From NCBI GenBank assembly GCA_002381185.1, contig DFOA01000028.1, positions 1 through 64,000 of the forward strand: 64,000 nt of DNA, written 5' to 3'. The DNA comes from Firmicutes bacterium UBA3553. Its GTDB lineage: Bacteria > Bacillota > Clostridia > Tissierellales > Sedimentibacteraceae. Shown here piece by piece: positions 1-10,068 of the stretch (position 1 is its first letter; the number at the start of each line of letters is the position of its first letter). The notes below the pieces were generated by a model. That model saw only the letters and a program-made list of their open reading frames with translations, was not told the DNA's origin and did no database searches. Both the position numbers and the translations under genes were made by a program.

Positions 1-142
1 AATTTGCTTTTCCATCTCTTTTTAACTATACTTATATTGACCTACTTTTCGATGAGCCGGCTGACCTATTTTTAGATTAGCATAAACAGTTCCCCTTTAA
101 GTTATTTATCTTTACTAGCTGCTACTTCATCTATTGTAATTT
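1..142. other. Short left-edge region without a gene; possible IS21-like end
   Basis: No coding frame can be supported here. The stretch at about 38-77 holds two copies of the heptamer TGACCTA about 30 bases apart, separated by a GC-richer segment. Short direct repeats of this kind are typical of IS21-family ends, so this may be a remnant, but no transposase is visible in the window and the call is weak. Confidence 0.25.
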
Positions 143-1243
143 TTATAAGTTCTCTTCCAATATATCAGCTATCCTCTTACTTGCAAATCCATCACCATAA
201 GGATTATTAGCATGACTCATTTTTTCATATTCTTCTTTGTTTTCAAGTAATAATTTAAAGTTATTATATATAACCTCTTCATCTGTTCCTACTAACTTTA
301 AAGTTCCAGCAGCTATACCTTCTGGTCGTTCTGTTGTGTCTCTCATAACTAATACTGGTTTCCCTAGACTTGGTGCCTCTTCTTGGATTCCTCCACTATC
401 TGTAATTATCATATAAGAGTTTGCAAGAAAGTTGTGGAAATCTAAAACTTCAAGTGGTTCAATAATACGTATCCTATCTGAATCACCTAAAATTTCCTGA
501 GCTGCTTCTCTTACAACAGGATTCATATGAATAGGATAAATTGCTTTTATATCAGGGTGTTCATCGATAATTCTTTTGATTGCCCTAAACATATGTCTCA
601 TTGGTTCACCAAGGTTTTCTCTTCTATGTGCAGTTATCATAATTAGTCTGCTATCTGAAGCCCACTCTAATTGTTCGTGAGTATAATCATCTCTAACTGT
701 TGTCTTCAGAGCGTCAATAGCAGTATTTCCTGTAACGTAAATAGAAGCAGCATCCTTACCTTCTTTGATTAGGTTATCCCTTGACATTTCAGTAGGTGAA
801 AAATTGTATTTCGCTACAATACCAACCGCCTGACGATTAAATTCTTCAGGATATGGCGAATAAATATTATAAGTCCTAAGCCCTGCCTCAACATGTCCAA
901 CTGGAATCTGCATGTAAAAACATGCTAGTGCTGTTACAAATGTTGTAGAAGTATCCCCATGAACTAAAACTACATCTGGTTTTACTTCTTCTAGGACGAC
1001 TTTCATTTTTTCTAATATATTAATAGTAACATCATATAGAGTTTGCTTAGCCTTCATAATTGAAAGGTCATAATCAGGAACGACATGGAAAGCATCTAGA
1101 ACTTGATCTAGCATTTGTCTATGTTGTCCCGTTACACAAACTACAGTATTTAAATTTTCTCTTGTCTTTAATTCTTTTACCAAAGGGCACATCTTAATTG
1201 CTTCTGGTCTTGTCCCAAATACTACCATTACTTTTTTCTTCAT
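143..1243 (-). CDS. wecB: UDP-N-acetylglucosamine 2-epimerase (non-hydrolysing)
   Basis: This cytosolic enzyme interconverts UDP-GlcNAc and UDP-ManNAc. The 366-residue length is normal for the family. Visible motifs are GTRPEAIKM near residues 10-18, HGDTST near 95-100, the GHVEAGLRT segment near 116-124, AHRRENLG near 205-212 and SGGIQEE near the C-terminus. All belong to the WecB/MnaA fold. It is the last gene of the first polysaccharide locus. The dehydrogenase encoded immediately upstream would oxidise its product to UDP-ManNAcA, so ManNAc or ManNAcA is probably part of the polymer. An AGGT-type ribosome site precedes the ATG. Confidence 0.95.
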   Translation of the reverse strand: MKKKVMVVFGTRPEAIKMCPLVKELKTRENLNTVVCVTGQHRQMLDQVLDAFHVVPDYDLSIMKAKQTLYDVTINILEKMKVVLEEVKPDVVLVHGDTSTTFVTALACFYMQIPVGHVEAGLRTYNIYSPYPEEFNRQAVGIVAKYNFSPTEMSRDNLIKEGKDAASIYVTGNTAIDALKTTVRDDYTHEQLEWASDSRLIMITAHRRENLGEPMRHMFRAIKRIIDEHPDIKAIYPIHMNPVVREAAQEILGDSDRIRIIEPLEVLDFHNFLANSYMIITDSGGIQEEAPSLGKPVLVMRDTTERPEGIAAGTLKLVGTDEEVIYNNFKLLLENKEEYEKMSHANNPYGDGFASKRIADILEENL

Positions 1244-1263
1244 TTATATCAACCTGCTTTTTT

Positions 1264-2490
1264 CTATAGTTTATACACACCATCAAAAGTACAAATATTT
1301 TTAGTATCCAAGATAAGCTTATCCTTAATTATTTCCATATTGTTTTTTATATGATCATGACCTACCATTATAACAAGAATTTCAATTTCATTTACAAAGT
1401 CCTCAAAATTCATAAACTGGTGATCTACAATTCTTGTCTTTACAAATGGGTCAAAGACTTTAACACCAAATGCTAAGTGTTCATCCATTCTTTCTAATAA
1501 TTGAAGTGTAGGACTCTCCCTTGTATCATCAACATTTTCTTTATATGCTAGACCATATAAACCAACCTTGGAAATATCATGTATATCATGTTCTCTCATT
1601 ATTGATCTTATTCTTGACAGAACATGTTTTGGCATAGAATCATTAATTTTTCTAGCTGTTAATATCAGGTTTGTTAAATCAGGATAGTCTCCAACTAAAA
1701 ACCACGGATCAACAGAAATACAATGCCCCCCAACGCCTGGTCCAGGTTGCAGTATATTAACACGAGGATGCATATTAGCTATTCTGATAATCTCATACAC
1801 ATCCATATTATCGGTTCTACAGATTTTAGCCAACTCGTTAGCAAAAGCAATGTTAATATCTCTATATGTATTTTCAACAACCTTTGACATTTCAGCAGAC
1901 CTAATGTCTGTTACAACAATTTCTGACTTACAGAAAATTGAATACAGATCTTTTACTTTTTGACCTACTTCTAGTTCATCAGCACCTATAGTTCTTGAAT
2001 TATGTTCTAATTCATAAATCATATTTCCCGGTATAATTCTTTCTGGAGCATGTACTAGATGTACATCTTCACCTAGTACATAGCCTTTCTTTTCTATTTC
2101 TGGGCGAACATACTTATCTATTGTACCAGGAGAAACTGTAGATTCAATAATTAATATAGCACCCTTTTCACATACTTCTAGGACACTATGCGCTGCTGAA
2201 ATTACATAAGTAGGATCGAGTTTTTTACTGTTCTTAATATATGGAGTAGGAACAGAAATTATATAAGTATCTGTTTTTTGGTATTCAGTAGAAAATTCTA
2301 TACCATTTGTAACGGCTTCTTTAAATAGCTCGTCCAATCCTTCCTCTTCAAAAGTGAGCTTTCCATTTTGTAAAGATTGAATTAATTTTTCATTATAATC
2401 TGTACCTACTACTTTTACACCACCTTTTGCAAACATTAATGCTGTTGGTAATCCTATGTAGCCTTGTCCTATTACATTAATAAATGACAT
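1264..2490 (-). CDS. wecC: UDP-N-acetyl-D-mannosaminuronate dehydrogenase
   Basis: This is a nucleotide-sugar 6-dehydrogenase that uses two NAD to turn UDP-ManNAc into UDP-ManNAcA. The N-terminal Rossmann motif GQGYIGLP is at residues 8-15. The middle domain has the ESTVSPGT segment near 116-123. The catalytic cysteine is C257 in GVGGHC. The C-terminal UDP-binding domain has GLAYKENVDDTRESP. The length of 408 is typical. A GGGAGG site precedes the ATG. Pairing with wecB makes the ManNAc substrate much more likely than UDP-Glc, although substrate choice within this family cannot be proved from motifs alone. Confidence 0.92.
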   Translation of the reverse strand: MSFINVIGQGYIGLPTALMFAKGGVKVVGTDYNEKLIQSLQNGKLTFEEEGLDELFKEAVTNGIEFSTEYQKTDTYIISVPTPYIKNSKKLDPTYVISAAHSVLEVCEKGAILIIESTVSPGTIDKYVRPEIEKKGYVLGEDVHLVHAPERIIPGNMIYELEHNSRTIGADELEVGQKVKDLYSIFCKSEIVVTDIRSAEMSKVVENTYRDINIAFANELAKICRTDNMDVYEIIRIANMHPRVNILQPGPGVGGHCISVDPWFLVGDYPDLTNLILTARKINDSMPKHVLSRIRSIMREHDIHDISKVGLYGLAYKENVDDTRESPTLQLLERMDEHLAFGVKVFDPFVKTRIVDHQFMNFEDFVNEIEILVIMVGHDHIKNNMEIIKDKLILDTKNICTFDGVYKL

Positions 2491-2508
2491 AATTTTATTT
2501 TCCTCCCA

Positions 2509-3588
2509 TTATTCTTCCGAAGCTGCAACTTCGTCAATGCCAGAATACATTTCTTCATAGTATTTCACATAATTACCCGATACGATGTTCTCAAACCATT
2601 CAGTATTACTTAAATACCATTCAATGGTTTCTTTAATCCCTTTTTCAAAAGTATATACTGGTTCCCATCCAAGTTCAGTCGTGATCTTGGTATTATCAAT
2701 TGCATATCTTCTGTCATGGCCTGGTCTATCCTTAACATATTTAATTAAGTCTTCTGATTTACCTAAGGTTTTAATAATTAGTTTGATGATTTCTATGTTG
2801 GCCTTTTCATTGTTTCCACCAATGTTATAAACCTCTCCATCTACACCCTTATGTAGAACTGTATCAATAGCAGAACAGTGATCAGATACATGAAGCCAAT
2901 CTCTTACTTGCATTCCATCACCGTAAACAGGCAAGTCTTTTTCTTTAAGACAATTATTTATCATAAGAGGAATTAGTTTCTCTGGGAACTGGTATGGTCC
3001 ATAATTATTGCTACAACGGGTTATGTTAATAGGCATACCAAAAGTTTCATGATATGCTCTGACTACCATATCTGCACTAGCCTTGGATGCTGAATACGGA
3101 CTATTAGGCATTAAAGGCATTGTCTCAACAAACATTCCCGTTTTCCCTAAAGCCCCATAAACTTCATCTGTTGATACTTGCAAGAACTTAACTCCTTCTT
3201 TATATTCCCTACAGTACTTATCTTCAGGATTAACCTTCCAATATTTCTTTGCTACATCAAGTAATGTTTGAGTACCTATGACATTTGTAGTTAAAAACAC
3301 CTCTGGTTCTTCAATACTTCTATCGACGTGAGATTCAGCTGCAAAATTTACTACATTATCTATATCGTACAAAGAGAATATCTCTTCAATTTTTTCTCTA
3401 TCTCTGATATCAGCTTTTATAAAAACATAATTTGAATTGTCTGATACTTCTTTCAAATTTTCTATATTTCCTGCATAAGTTAATGCGTCTATATTTATAA
3501 TTTTATATTCAGGGTGCTTATCTAACATAAGTTTTACAAAGTTACTTCCTATAAAACCTGCACCACCTGTAATTAAAATAGTTTTCAT
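2509..3588 (-). CDS. rfbB: dTDP-glucose 4,6-dehydratase, first copy
   Basis: This is the second step of dTDP-L-rhamnose synthesis: NAD-dependent conversion of dTDP-glucose to dTDP-4-keto-6-deoxyglucose. It is an extended short-chain dehydrogenase with GGAGFIGSN near residues 8-16, the STDEVYG segment, the YSASK catalytic Tyr/Lys, and CSNNYGPYQFPEKLIP. It is 359 residues long with a slightly extended acidic tail. A second rfbB lies at 36459-37481 in the other polysaccharide locus. Its neighbours are the fused epimerase-reductase gene upstream and wecC downstream. An AGGAG site precedes the ATG. Confidence 0.95.
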   Translation of the reverse strand: MKTILITGGAGFIGSNFVKLMLDKHPEYKIINIDALTYAGNIENLKEVSDNSNYVFIKADIRDREKIEEIFSLYDIDNVVNFAAESHVDRSIEEPEVFLTTNVIGTQTLLDVAKKYWKVNPEDKYCREYKEGVKFLQVSTDEVYGALGKTGMFVETMPLMPNSPYSASKASADMVVRAYHETFGMPINITRCSNNYGPYQFPEKLIPLMINNCLKEKDLPVYGDGMQVRDWLHVSDHCSAIDTVLHKGVDGEVYNIGGNNEKANIEIIKLIIKTLGKSEDLIKYVKDRPGHDRRYAIDNTKITTELGWEPVYTFEKGIKETIEWYLSNTEWFENIVSGNYVKYYEEMYSGIDEVAASEE

Positions 3589-3606
3589 ATTATCAACTAC
3601 TCCTCA

Positions 3607-4995
3607 TTATTGTATTTCTTTTAAATATCTACCTAAAGCATCTTTCCACTGTGGTAATCTATCGAAATCATTTTTAGCAAGATTTTCTTTAGATAATCTA
3701 GAGTTTAGAGGTCTTCTTGCCTTAGTAGGATAGTCTGATGAAGGTATAGAGTTTACCTTTATATTAACCCCAGCTTCTTCAAATATTGCTAGGGCAAATT
3801 CATACCAACTACAATATCCTTCATTTACACCATGGTATGTTCCATATTTAGTAGTTTGAATCATATCGCAAATAAGAACTGCTAAATCTTTAGTATATGT
3901 TGGTACTCCTATTTGATCGTTGACTACACTAATTTCATCTTTCATCTGCGCCAATCTCAACATGGTCTTTACAAAGTTACTACCATTTTTACCATATACC
4001 CATGATGTTCTAACTATAAAATGTTTCTCCAGTAAATTTCGAACGATTTGTTCTCCCTGTTCTTTAGAATAGCCGTAGTAATTGACTGGATTCGTTGATT
4101 TATTTTCAGATTGTGGCTCTACACCTTGTCCATCAAATACATAATCGGTACTTATATAAACCATCTGAGCATCTATTTGCTTACAAGCTTCTGCAATGTT
4201 TTTTGTTCCTTCTACATTTATTCTATAACATTTTTCTCTTTCGTCTTCTGCCTTATCTACAGCAGTATATGCGGCACAATGTACTACAACATCCGGCTTA
4301 CTTTTTAATATATAATCTTGTGTCTGTTCTTTATCAGCTATATCAAATTCATTTCTACCTACACCACTTGCTTCAATTCCTAATCCATTAAGTCTCTTAA
4401 CAACATCATATCCTAACTGACCATTTACTCCTGTTACTAGAACTTTTATACTGAAATTAGCATCACTATCTTTAAGAAGTGGTGCAGTCAAATCTTTTTC
4501 TGATAAAATAGGATCTTCCATACCCCAATCTATACCTATCTCAGGATCATTAAATTTTATACTTCTATCATTTTCCTTAGAATAATATTCATCTACCTTG
4601 TATTGTACTTCTACATCATCAGTTATAGTTAAAAAGGCATGTCCAAAACCTTTGGGTATAAATAATTGCTTTTTATTCTCTGCAGACAATTCAATACTAA
4701 ACCATTGCTTATATGTATCTGAACCTTTTCTCAAATCTACTACAGTATCAATAATGGCACCTCTAGTACATCTAATCATTTTTGTTTGTGCTTTCGGTTT
4801 AGTCTGGAAGTGAATTCCCCTGAGTGTACCTTTTTGAGCTGAATATGATTGATTATCCTGAACAAAATCAACGTCAATCCCGTTATCTACAAATTTATTT
4901 TTTGTATAAGTTTCTGTAAACCAGCCTCTATGATCACCATATAAATCTGTTTCTATTATTAATAGTCCTTTAAATTTAGTTTTAGTTACTTTCAT
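3607..4995 (-). CDS. rfbCD: Fused dTDP-4-dehydrorhamnose 3,5-epimerase / dTDP-4-dehydrorhamnose reductase
   Basis: One 462-residue chain carries the last two steps of dTDP-L-rhamnose synthesis. Residues about 1-180 are a RmlC cupin, with FVQDNQS, the catalytic-His segment LRGIHFQ, and FIPKGFGHAF. Residues about 185-462 are RmlD, with VTGVNGQLG, the STDYVFDG segment, YGYSKEQGE and RTSWVYG. The two steps are usually separate genes, as in the second set at 37495-39824. The ATG at 4995 is preferred to earlier in-frame codons because it lies 11 bases after AAGGAG and starts at the RmlC homology. The frame is open throughout, so this is a genuine fusion. Confidence 0.93.
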   Translation of the reverse strand: MKVTKTKFKGLLIIETDLYGDHRGWFTETYTKNKFVDNGIDVDFVQDNQSYSAQKGTLRGIHFQTKPKAQTKMIRCTRGAIIDTVVDLRKGSDTYKQWFSIELSAENKKQLFIPKGFGHAFLTITDDVEVQYKVDEYYSKENDRSIKFNDPEIGIDWGMEDPILSEKDLTAPLLKDSDANFSIKVLVTGVNGQLGYDVVKRLNGLGIEASGVGRNEFDIADKEQTQDYILKSKPDVVVHCAAYTAVDKAEDEREKCYRINVEGTKNIAEACKQIDAQMVYISTDYVFDGQGVEPQSENKSTNPVNYYGYSKEQGEQIVRNLLEKHFIVRTSWVYGKNGSNFVKTMLRLAQMKDEISVVNDQIGVPTYTKDLAVLICDMIQTTKYGTYHGVNEGYCSWYEFALAIFEEAGVNIKVNSIPSSDYPTKARRPLNSRLSKENLAKNDFDRLPQWKDALGRYLKEIQ

Positions 4996-5037
4996 AAATT
5001 TCACTGCTCCTTCGTATAAAGTCACTTACACCAAATA

Positions 5038-5922
5038 TTAATATCGAATCTTACCTTCAGCCACTCGTTTTAGATGCTCACCATAAGGAGATTTACCATA
5101 TCTTTCAGCAGATTTTAGAATAGTTTCTTTATCTATCCATTTATTAATATAAGCAATTTCTTCTGGTGCAGAAATCTTTATGCTTTGACGCTTTTCGATC
5201 ATCTGTACGAAATCTGCTGCTTCAACAAGGCTATCCATAGTCCCAGTATCTAACCAGGCGTAACCCCTCCCTAAAAGCTGTACATTAAGGGTTCCATCTT
5301 CTAGATACATGCGGTTTAAATCAGTAATTTCAAGTTCTCCTCTTGCTGAAGGCTTGACATGCTTAGCATATTCTAATACACGATTATCATAAAAATATAA
5401 TCCTGTAATGCAATAGTTTGATTTTGGATTTTTAGGCTTCTCTTCCACGGATATAACCTTTCCACTTTCATCAAATTCAACTATTCCGAATCTTTCTGGG
5501 TCATGTACATAATATCCAAAGATAGTGGCTTGACCATTTATTGCATCCTCAGATGCCTTCCTTAACATTGATGTAAAGCCATTTCCATAAAATATGTTAT
5601 CTCCAAGTACCATTGCACATGTATCATCCCCGACAAAACCTTCTCCTATTATGAATGCCTGTGCTAGTCCATCAGGTGATGGTTGCTCTTTATATGACAA
5701 CTTAATACCAAATTGACTTCCGTCTCCTAATAATCTCTCAAAGTTCGGTAAGTCCTGTGGTGTAGATATAATCAAGATATCTTTTATTCCTGCTAACATG
5801 AGAGTAGATAGCGGATAGTAAATCATAGGTTTATCATAAACTGGTAAAAGTTGTTTGCTCGTTATCATTGTCAGCGGGTATAGGCGAGTTCCTGAACCCC
5901 CAGCTAAAATTATTCCTTTCAT
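5038..5922 (-). CDS. rfbA: Glucose-1-phosphate thymidylyltransferase, first copy
   Basis: This enzyme makes dTDP-glucose from dTTP and glucose-1-phosphate, the first step to dTDP-rhamnose. The nucleotide-binding motif GGSGTRLYPLT is at the N-terminus. GDNIFYG, EEKPKNPKSN and WLDTGT follow in the expected order. With the ATG at 5922 it has 294 residues, typical of RmlA. That start has AGAGGTG six bases upstream, while the earlier in-frame GTG lies inside this site. It is the first gene of the first rhamnose block and stands 72 bases before (downstream of) the flippase gene end. A paralogue lies at 38078-38947. Confidence 0.95.
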   Translation of the reverse strand: MKGIILAGGSGTRLYPLTMITSKQLLPVYDKPMIYYPLSTLMLAGIKDILIISTPQDLPNFERLLGDGSQFGIKLSYKEQPSPDGLAQAFIIGEGFVGDDTCAMVLGDNIFYGNGFTSMLRKASEDAINGQATIFGYYVHDPERFGIVEFDESGKVISVEEKPKNPKSNYCITGLYFYDNRVLEYAKHVKPSARGELEITDLNRMYLEDGTLNVQLLGRGYAWLDTGTMDSLVEAADFVQMIEKRQSIKISAPEEIAYINKWIDKETILKSAERYGKSPYGEHLKRVAEGKIRY

Positions 5923-6003
5923 AGTTAACACCTCTTCAAAAATTATTCGCTAAGACAGTTTATAAAAAAATTAATATAAATTCATTCACAATATTATTTT
6001 CCA

Positions 6004-7287
6004 CTATATTTTTAATGCTTTTAAGTCATACTTCTTAGCAAAAATAACAAATAAAACTACAGCCATAAAAAGATATACACCTATACTTGTCCAAGCAACT
6101 CCAACTGTTCCAAATATGGGGATAATAAATATATTAGCGCTAATTTGAATTAGCATACCAAGAAACGAGACTATCATATTATATTTTATTTGCCCCATTG
6201 AAGCCATTACATGAGCTGTAGTAAATCTAAGGCCAGAGTTTATAAAAGCTGCAATTGTTAACAATCTCATAATAGGAATAACATTAATATATTCTAATCC
6301 GTAAAGTATTGTTATAATTGGCTTCGCAAAAATATATAAAATTATAGCTGAAAACCCTACTAAACTTGCTGTAATTCTATACGTTCTCAAATAATTTTTT
6401 CTTACCCATTCATTATCATTCTCATGACGAACAAAATATGGACCAATAAAAACACCTATAGCTGTACTTAATATTGAAAGATTCCCAGGCAAAACATAAG
6501 CAACTTTATAATCTGCCAAAACAGTTGAATCCCCACATAACTGCCCTAATAAAAATACATCATTAAGCATAAAAATCGCCCAAATTCCGTTAGTTATCAT
6601 ATATTGTATTGAGTACTTATCAACAGTACGCCTATCAACATACGAAAGAGTAGTTGGCTTGATTTTCCTAAAATACAATTTATATGTAGTAAAGCATAAG
6701 ATCATCCCCCAAAAAATATTAATAAACATTTTTGCAGCTATAACCCCTTTTAAATTCCAAAGGATTGCTCCTAGATATCTAGAAGTAATTAATGTAAAAG
6801 TGAACATAAATGACGAAATTGCATACCTTTTATTATCAAACATTGCTCGAATTGTATATAAGTTATCGTCTATTAAATGTTGAAAAGGTAACATCATTAT
6901 AACTAAAATAATCAACCAACGAGTTGACTTAAGTGAATCAGGATGTGGAAAGAAATATACTATTAGAGCTGCACCTATAATGAGAATGAAATTAAACAAT
7001 AAGCCCTTCTTTAACGCATATAAGTAATATCCATATTTTTCTTCAACACTTTTTCCAAGTATTACATATCTTAATATAGAATTAGCTAATCCCATACCTG
7101 CAATAATATATACATAGCTATAAATATTTTCTATATAACTTAACATTCCAAACTCTTCTTTTGATAATACCCTAACAAGAAAAATTGATCCAAAAAAAGC
7201 AACGAACTTAGTTATAAAAGTACCAGCAAATATATATAATGCTCCTCTTTTTTTTAATTTTGTAAATTGATTTATTATATTACTCAA
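6004..7287 (-). CDS. Wzx-like polysaccharide flippase (MOP superfamily)
   Basis: This integral membrane protein probably flips undecaprenyl-pyrophosphate-linked repeat units to the outer face. Its 427 residues form roughly 12 hydrophobic segments. The N-terminal segment with KFVAFFGSIFLVRVLSKEEFG is typical of the polysaccharide-synthesis branch of the MATE-like superfamily. The start is a TTG at 7287, seven bases after AAAGGAG. It lies in the same locus as the Wzy-like polymerase at 8802-10034 and an initiating transferase, the classic Wzx/Wzy set. Sugar specificity cannot be read from the sequence. Confidence 0.9.
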   Translation of the reverse strand: MSNIINQFTKLKKRGALYIFAGTFITKFVAFFGSIFLVRVLSKEEFGMLSYIENIYSYVYIIAGMGLANSILRYVILGKSVEEKYGYYLYALKKGLLFNFILIIGAALIVYFFPHPDSLKSTRWLIILVIMMLPFQHLIDDNLYTIRAMFDNKRYAISSFMFTFTLITSRYLGAILWNLKGVIAAKMFINIFWGMILCFTTYKLYFRKIKPTTLSYVDRRTVDKYSIQYMITNGIWAIFMLNDVFLLGQLCGDSTVLADYKVAYVLPGNLSILSTAIGVFIGPYFVRHENDNEWVRKNYLRTYRITASLVGFSAIILYIFAKPIITILYGLEYINVIPIMRLLTIAAFINSGLRFTTAHVMASMGQIKYNMIVSFLGMLIQISANIFIIPIFGTVGVAWTSIGVYLFMAVVLFVIFAKKYDLKALKI

Positions 7288-7479
7288 AGTTATGCTCCTT
7301 TATGTTTAACTTGCATGTTATTGCTCAGTACTAATTAAGGTAACTATTATTATGTATTTAATTTTCTGAAGTCTCATGCATAACAAACCTTATTACCACA
7401 ATACCACTAATATATTTAATCGGATAACATATCTAGCAGATAAGATTATGATTTATACTTTTTTACCAATAAAAATTAC

Positions 7480-8844
7480 TTATCGTAAAATATGAAAATA
7501 TTCTTTATTTTGTTCCTCTCTTGAATATTTTCTAACATTTACATTTGGTGGTACTAAAATACCTGTTTTCCATTGTTTATAGATTTTTGAAATTACCTCG
7601 TAAATCTCATTTTTATTATTTTCACAATGATAACCGAGATGTTCCTTTTCAATTATTTCTGCGTGTAGTCCATCATAGCTACCAATTGAAAAAATTGTTT
7701 TATTTGCCCTGATATAATCATACAATTTACCACTAACTAAATAGCGTGATGATGAATCATGAACGGTGTGTAACAGAAGTAGCACATCTGATTCAAGCAT
7801 GTAAGTATGAGATTTGCGAACATCTACCATTTCACTAAACTCCAATTTATCATCGTACTTTTCTTTTAGTGCTATACAGTAATCTGAACCATAAATGTCG
7901 ACACCAACAAAATTCAAGTGAATATTCATACCCTCTTCTATACATTTGTCAAAAGCAGAAAATAGTTGACTTGTATCTCGAAAACCGGATTCTGAACTTG
8001 CAGACAAAGTAATACTTCCTATGTAGGAAATACGCATATAATCTCGATTAGGATTATAGTTTGGTATACTGTCAGCCCATACTTTCTCACTATAACCGTT
8101 TGAAACAACATGAATTTTATTAGCATCAACATTAAAGTTTAATGATAAATCTCTTGCGATATTAGTATTTGTACAGGTTATAAAATCTGCTAGCTGAATG
8201 TATCTTTTTTCTAAATTCCATATATATTTGCTCTGCCTTGACCACAAATTCCAAGGATCCCTATAATCCATGATTATATTTATGCCATTACTCTTTTTTT
8301 TAAGATATTTAACTATCGAAAACATACCAAAAGGAGGTGCCGTTATAATAATGTTTTCAATGTTATTTTTTAATGTATAATCAAATATTTTCTTTCGCGT
8401 TTCTTTACACCATACGCGACATGCTATGCTAACTAAAAATGTAGATTCGTTAAATATATATCTATCAACACTATATAATATATTATATAAACGTTTATTA
8501 CTTTTTATAAAATTACGTAACCTTGCTGATAAGCTTTGTTGAGATTGTTTTTTGGAATTATCCACCTCTTCTCTTAAAGATTCTACTTCTTTAGCAGGTG
8601 AAAACAGCTTACTAATTACCCTATTTTTAATAGGAATTGAAATGTTTTTAAAATTGACGTCATTACCATAGTAGTTATTCTTATTTTTTTTACACGAAAA
8701 GATTGTAACATCATAATTATTGCGTACTAAATCTTCAGCTAAAAAATACATTCTCTGGCAACCACCCCAAGTTGTAGCAGTTGGAATCATATCATAGGAA
8801 ATTATAAGAATTCTTTTTTTATTAGTATTTTTTTGTTCTTCCAT
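7480..8844 (-). CDS. GT-B type glycosyltransferase
   Basis: This 454-residue cytosolic or membrane-associated protein probably adds one sugar to the lipid-linked repeat unit. The N-terminus (KKRILIISYD, then TTWGGCQRM) looks like the acceptor-binding Rossmann half of family 4-like transferases. The C-terminal half has SYIGSITL and a weak donor-binding region ending in LVSGKLYDYI. A strong AAGGAGG site sits before the ATG at 8844. The start overlaps the end of the upstream polymerase gene by 43 bases, which suggests coupled translation. Donor and linkage are unknown. Confidence 0.78.
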   Translation of the reverse strand: MEEQKNTNKKRILIISYDMIPTATTWGGCQRMYFLAEDLVRNNYDVTIFSCKKNKNNYYGNDVNFKNISIPIKNRVISKLFSPAKEVESLREEVDNSKKQSQQSLSARLRNFIKSNKRLYNILYSVDRYIFNESTFLVSIACRVWCKETRKKIFDYTLKNNIENIIITAPPFGMFSIVKYLKKKSNGINIIMDYRDPWNLWSRQSKYIWNLEKRYIQLADFITCTNTNIARDLSLNFNVDANKIHVVSNGYSEKVWADSIPNYNPNRDYMRISYIGSITLSASSESGFRDTSQLFSAFDKCIEEGMNIHLNFVGVDIYGSDYCIALKEKYDDKLEFSEMVDVRKSHTYMLESDVLLLLHTVHDSSSRYLVSGKLYDYIRANKTIFSIGSYDGLHAEIIEKEHLGYHCENNKNEIYEVISKIYKQWKTGILVPPNVNVRKYSREEQNKEYFHILR

Positions 8845-10034
8845 AATTTAATCCTCCTTATTACAGACATCATTCCAAGTAAAACAAAGAAATAGCTCTC
8901 AACCCAAAAGGAACTAGAAACCATAAGTTTTGGAATGATTATTGAAAATACAACTATAAAAATCTCTTTCCATTTACCAATATCTCTTCTGAGAAATATT
9001 TTTAACCAATTGATTATTAGATAGATAGAAATTAAAATACCAAATATTGATCCAAATTGAATAATTAATTCAAGAAATAAATTATGAGCATAATACGGTA
9101 CTCCAAAGGCAGAATATAATAGAGACCTATCACCACTTATCCCATATCCTAGTGGATTCCATTGTTGTACTACCTCAAGTAGCAAGGTATATATCTGTTC
9201 TCTTCCACTTTCATAGGCTTCTCCACTTATAAGACGGCTTAATAGTCGAGAACTATAACCATGACTATATACCCAGTTATAGATATCTAACAATTTATTA
9301 TTTAATATATAGAGTATCGCTACTGTTGCAACAGAAATACCACTTAATGCTATTATCTTTTTTGTAAACTTCATACAAAATAATATATATAAAAACAAAA
9401 ATACTATAACCGCTAGTATTGCACCTCTATTCCCAAATATGAACACTTCTACTATTGAAATTATAAATAAAATCAAGTCTATTTTTTTTCGTTCTTTAAA
9501 ATATAGATACAGAAATAAGATAATGCATGGTAGCATTTTGTATGCAAAATTCATGTAACCACTAGCAAACTCTCCATTACTAGAACTTTCAAAAATAATA
9601 CTCCCAGACCAAAAAGGTTGAAAAAACAAAGAAAAAAAGGTTATATATGCTATTGGTCTAAATGACTTTATAATTATATTCTCATCAGTAACAGTCTGAA
9701 TATAAAAATATCCAAGAAACGCCTTTCTAACAGAACTAGTAATTTCTGATACATAGTACTCATTTTCTGCATGAAGTAAATTATCAAACATAAATATTAA
9801 TATAAGGAAAATAGCAAAAGCAATAACATTAAATTTGATTATTTTAGGTTCATTGATAAAAGCCAAAAAAGTGATAATAGCAAGTATAAAATAGCAAAAT
9901 ATAGTATCAATTGAATTTTGACCTAAAAGTGAAGTGATAACCGAGTTTACAAGTGTACTTGTGGCATCAAATGATAAATATGTGATGAACATGATAGCGA
10001 CCCACTTGTTTGTGACTTTTTTATTTTCAACCAA
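8802..10034 (-). CDS. Wzy-like polysaccharide polymerase (membrane)
   Basis: The 410-residue protein has about ten hydrophobic helices and a larger extracytoplasmic loop around residues 240-320 containing GYGISGDRSLLYSAFG and YYAHNLFLELIIQFG. The HN-x-FLE-x-xxQFG pattern is characteristic of O-antigen polymerase/ligase proteins. It probably joins repeat units outside the membrane. The start is a TTG with GGGAGG seven bases upstream. It is encoded between two glycosyltransferases in the Wzx/Wzy-type locus, which favours polymerase over ligase. Confidence 0.82.
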   Translation of the reverse strand: MVENKKVTNKWVAIMFITYLSFDATSTLVNSVITSLLGQNSIDTIFCYFILAIITFLAFINEPKIIKFNVIAFAIFLILIFMFDNLLHAENEYYVSEITSSVRKAFLGYFYIQTVTDENIIIKSFRPIAYITFFSLFFQPFWSGSIIFESSSNGEFASGYMNFAYKMLPCIILFLYLYFKERKKIDLILFIISIVEVFIFGNRGAILAVIVFLFLYILFCMKFTKKIIALSGISVATVAILYILNNKLLDIYNWVYSHGYSSRLLSRLISGEAYESGREQIYTLLLEVVQQWNPLGYGISGDRSLLYSAFGVPYYAHNLFLELIIQFGSIFGILISIYLIINWLKIFLRRDIGKWKEIFIVVFSIIIPKLMVSSSFWVESYFFVLLGMMSVIRRIKLWKNKKILIKKEFL

Positions 10035-10068
10035 AATAATACCTCCCGAAATTTTTCATTTTATGAAC

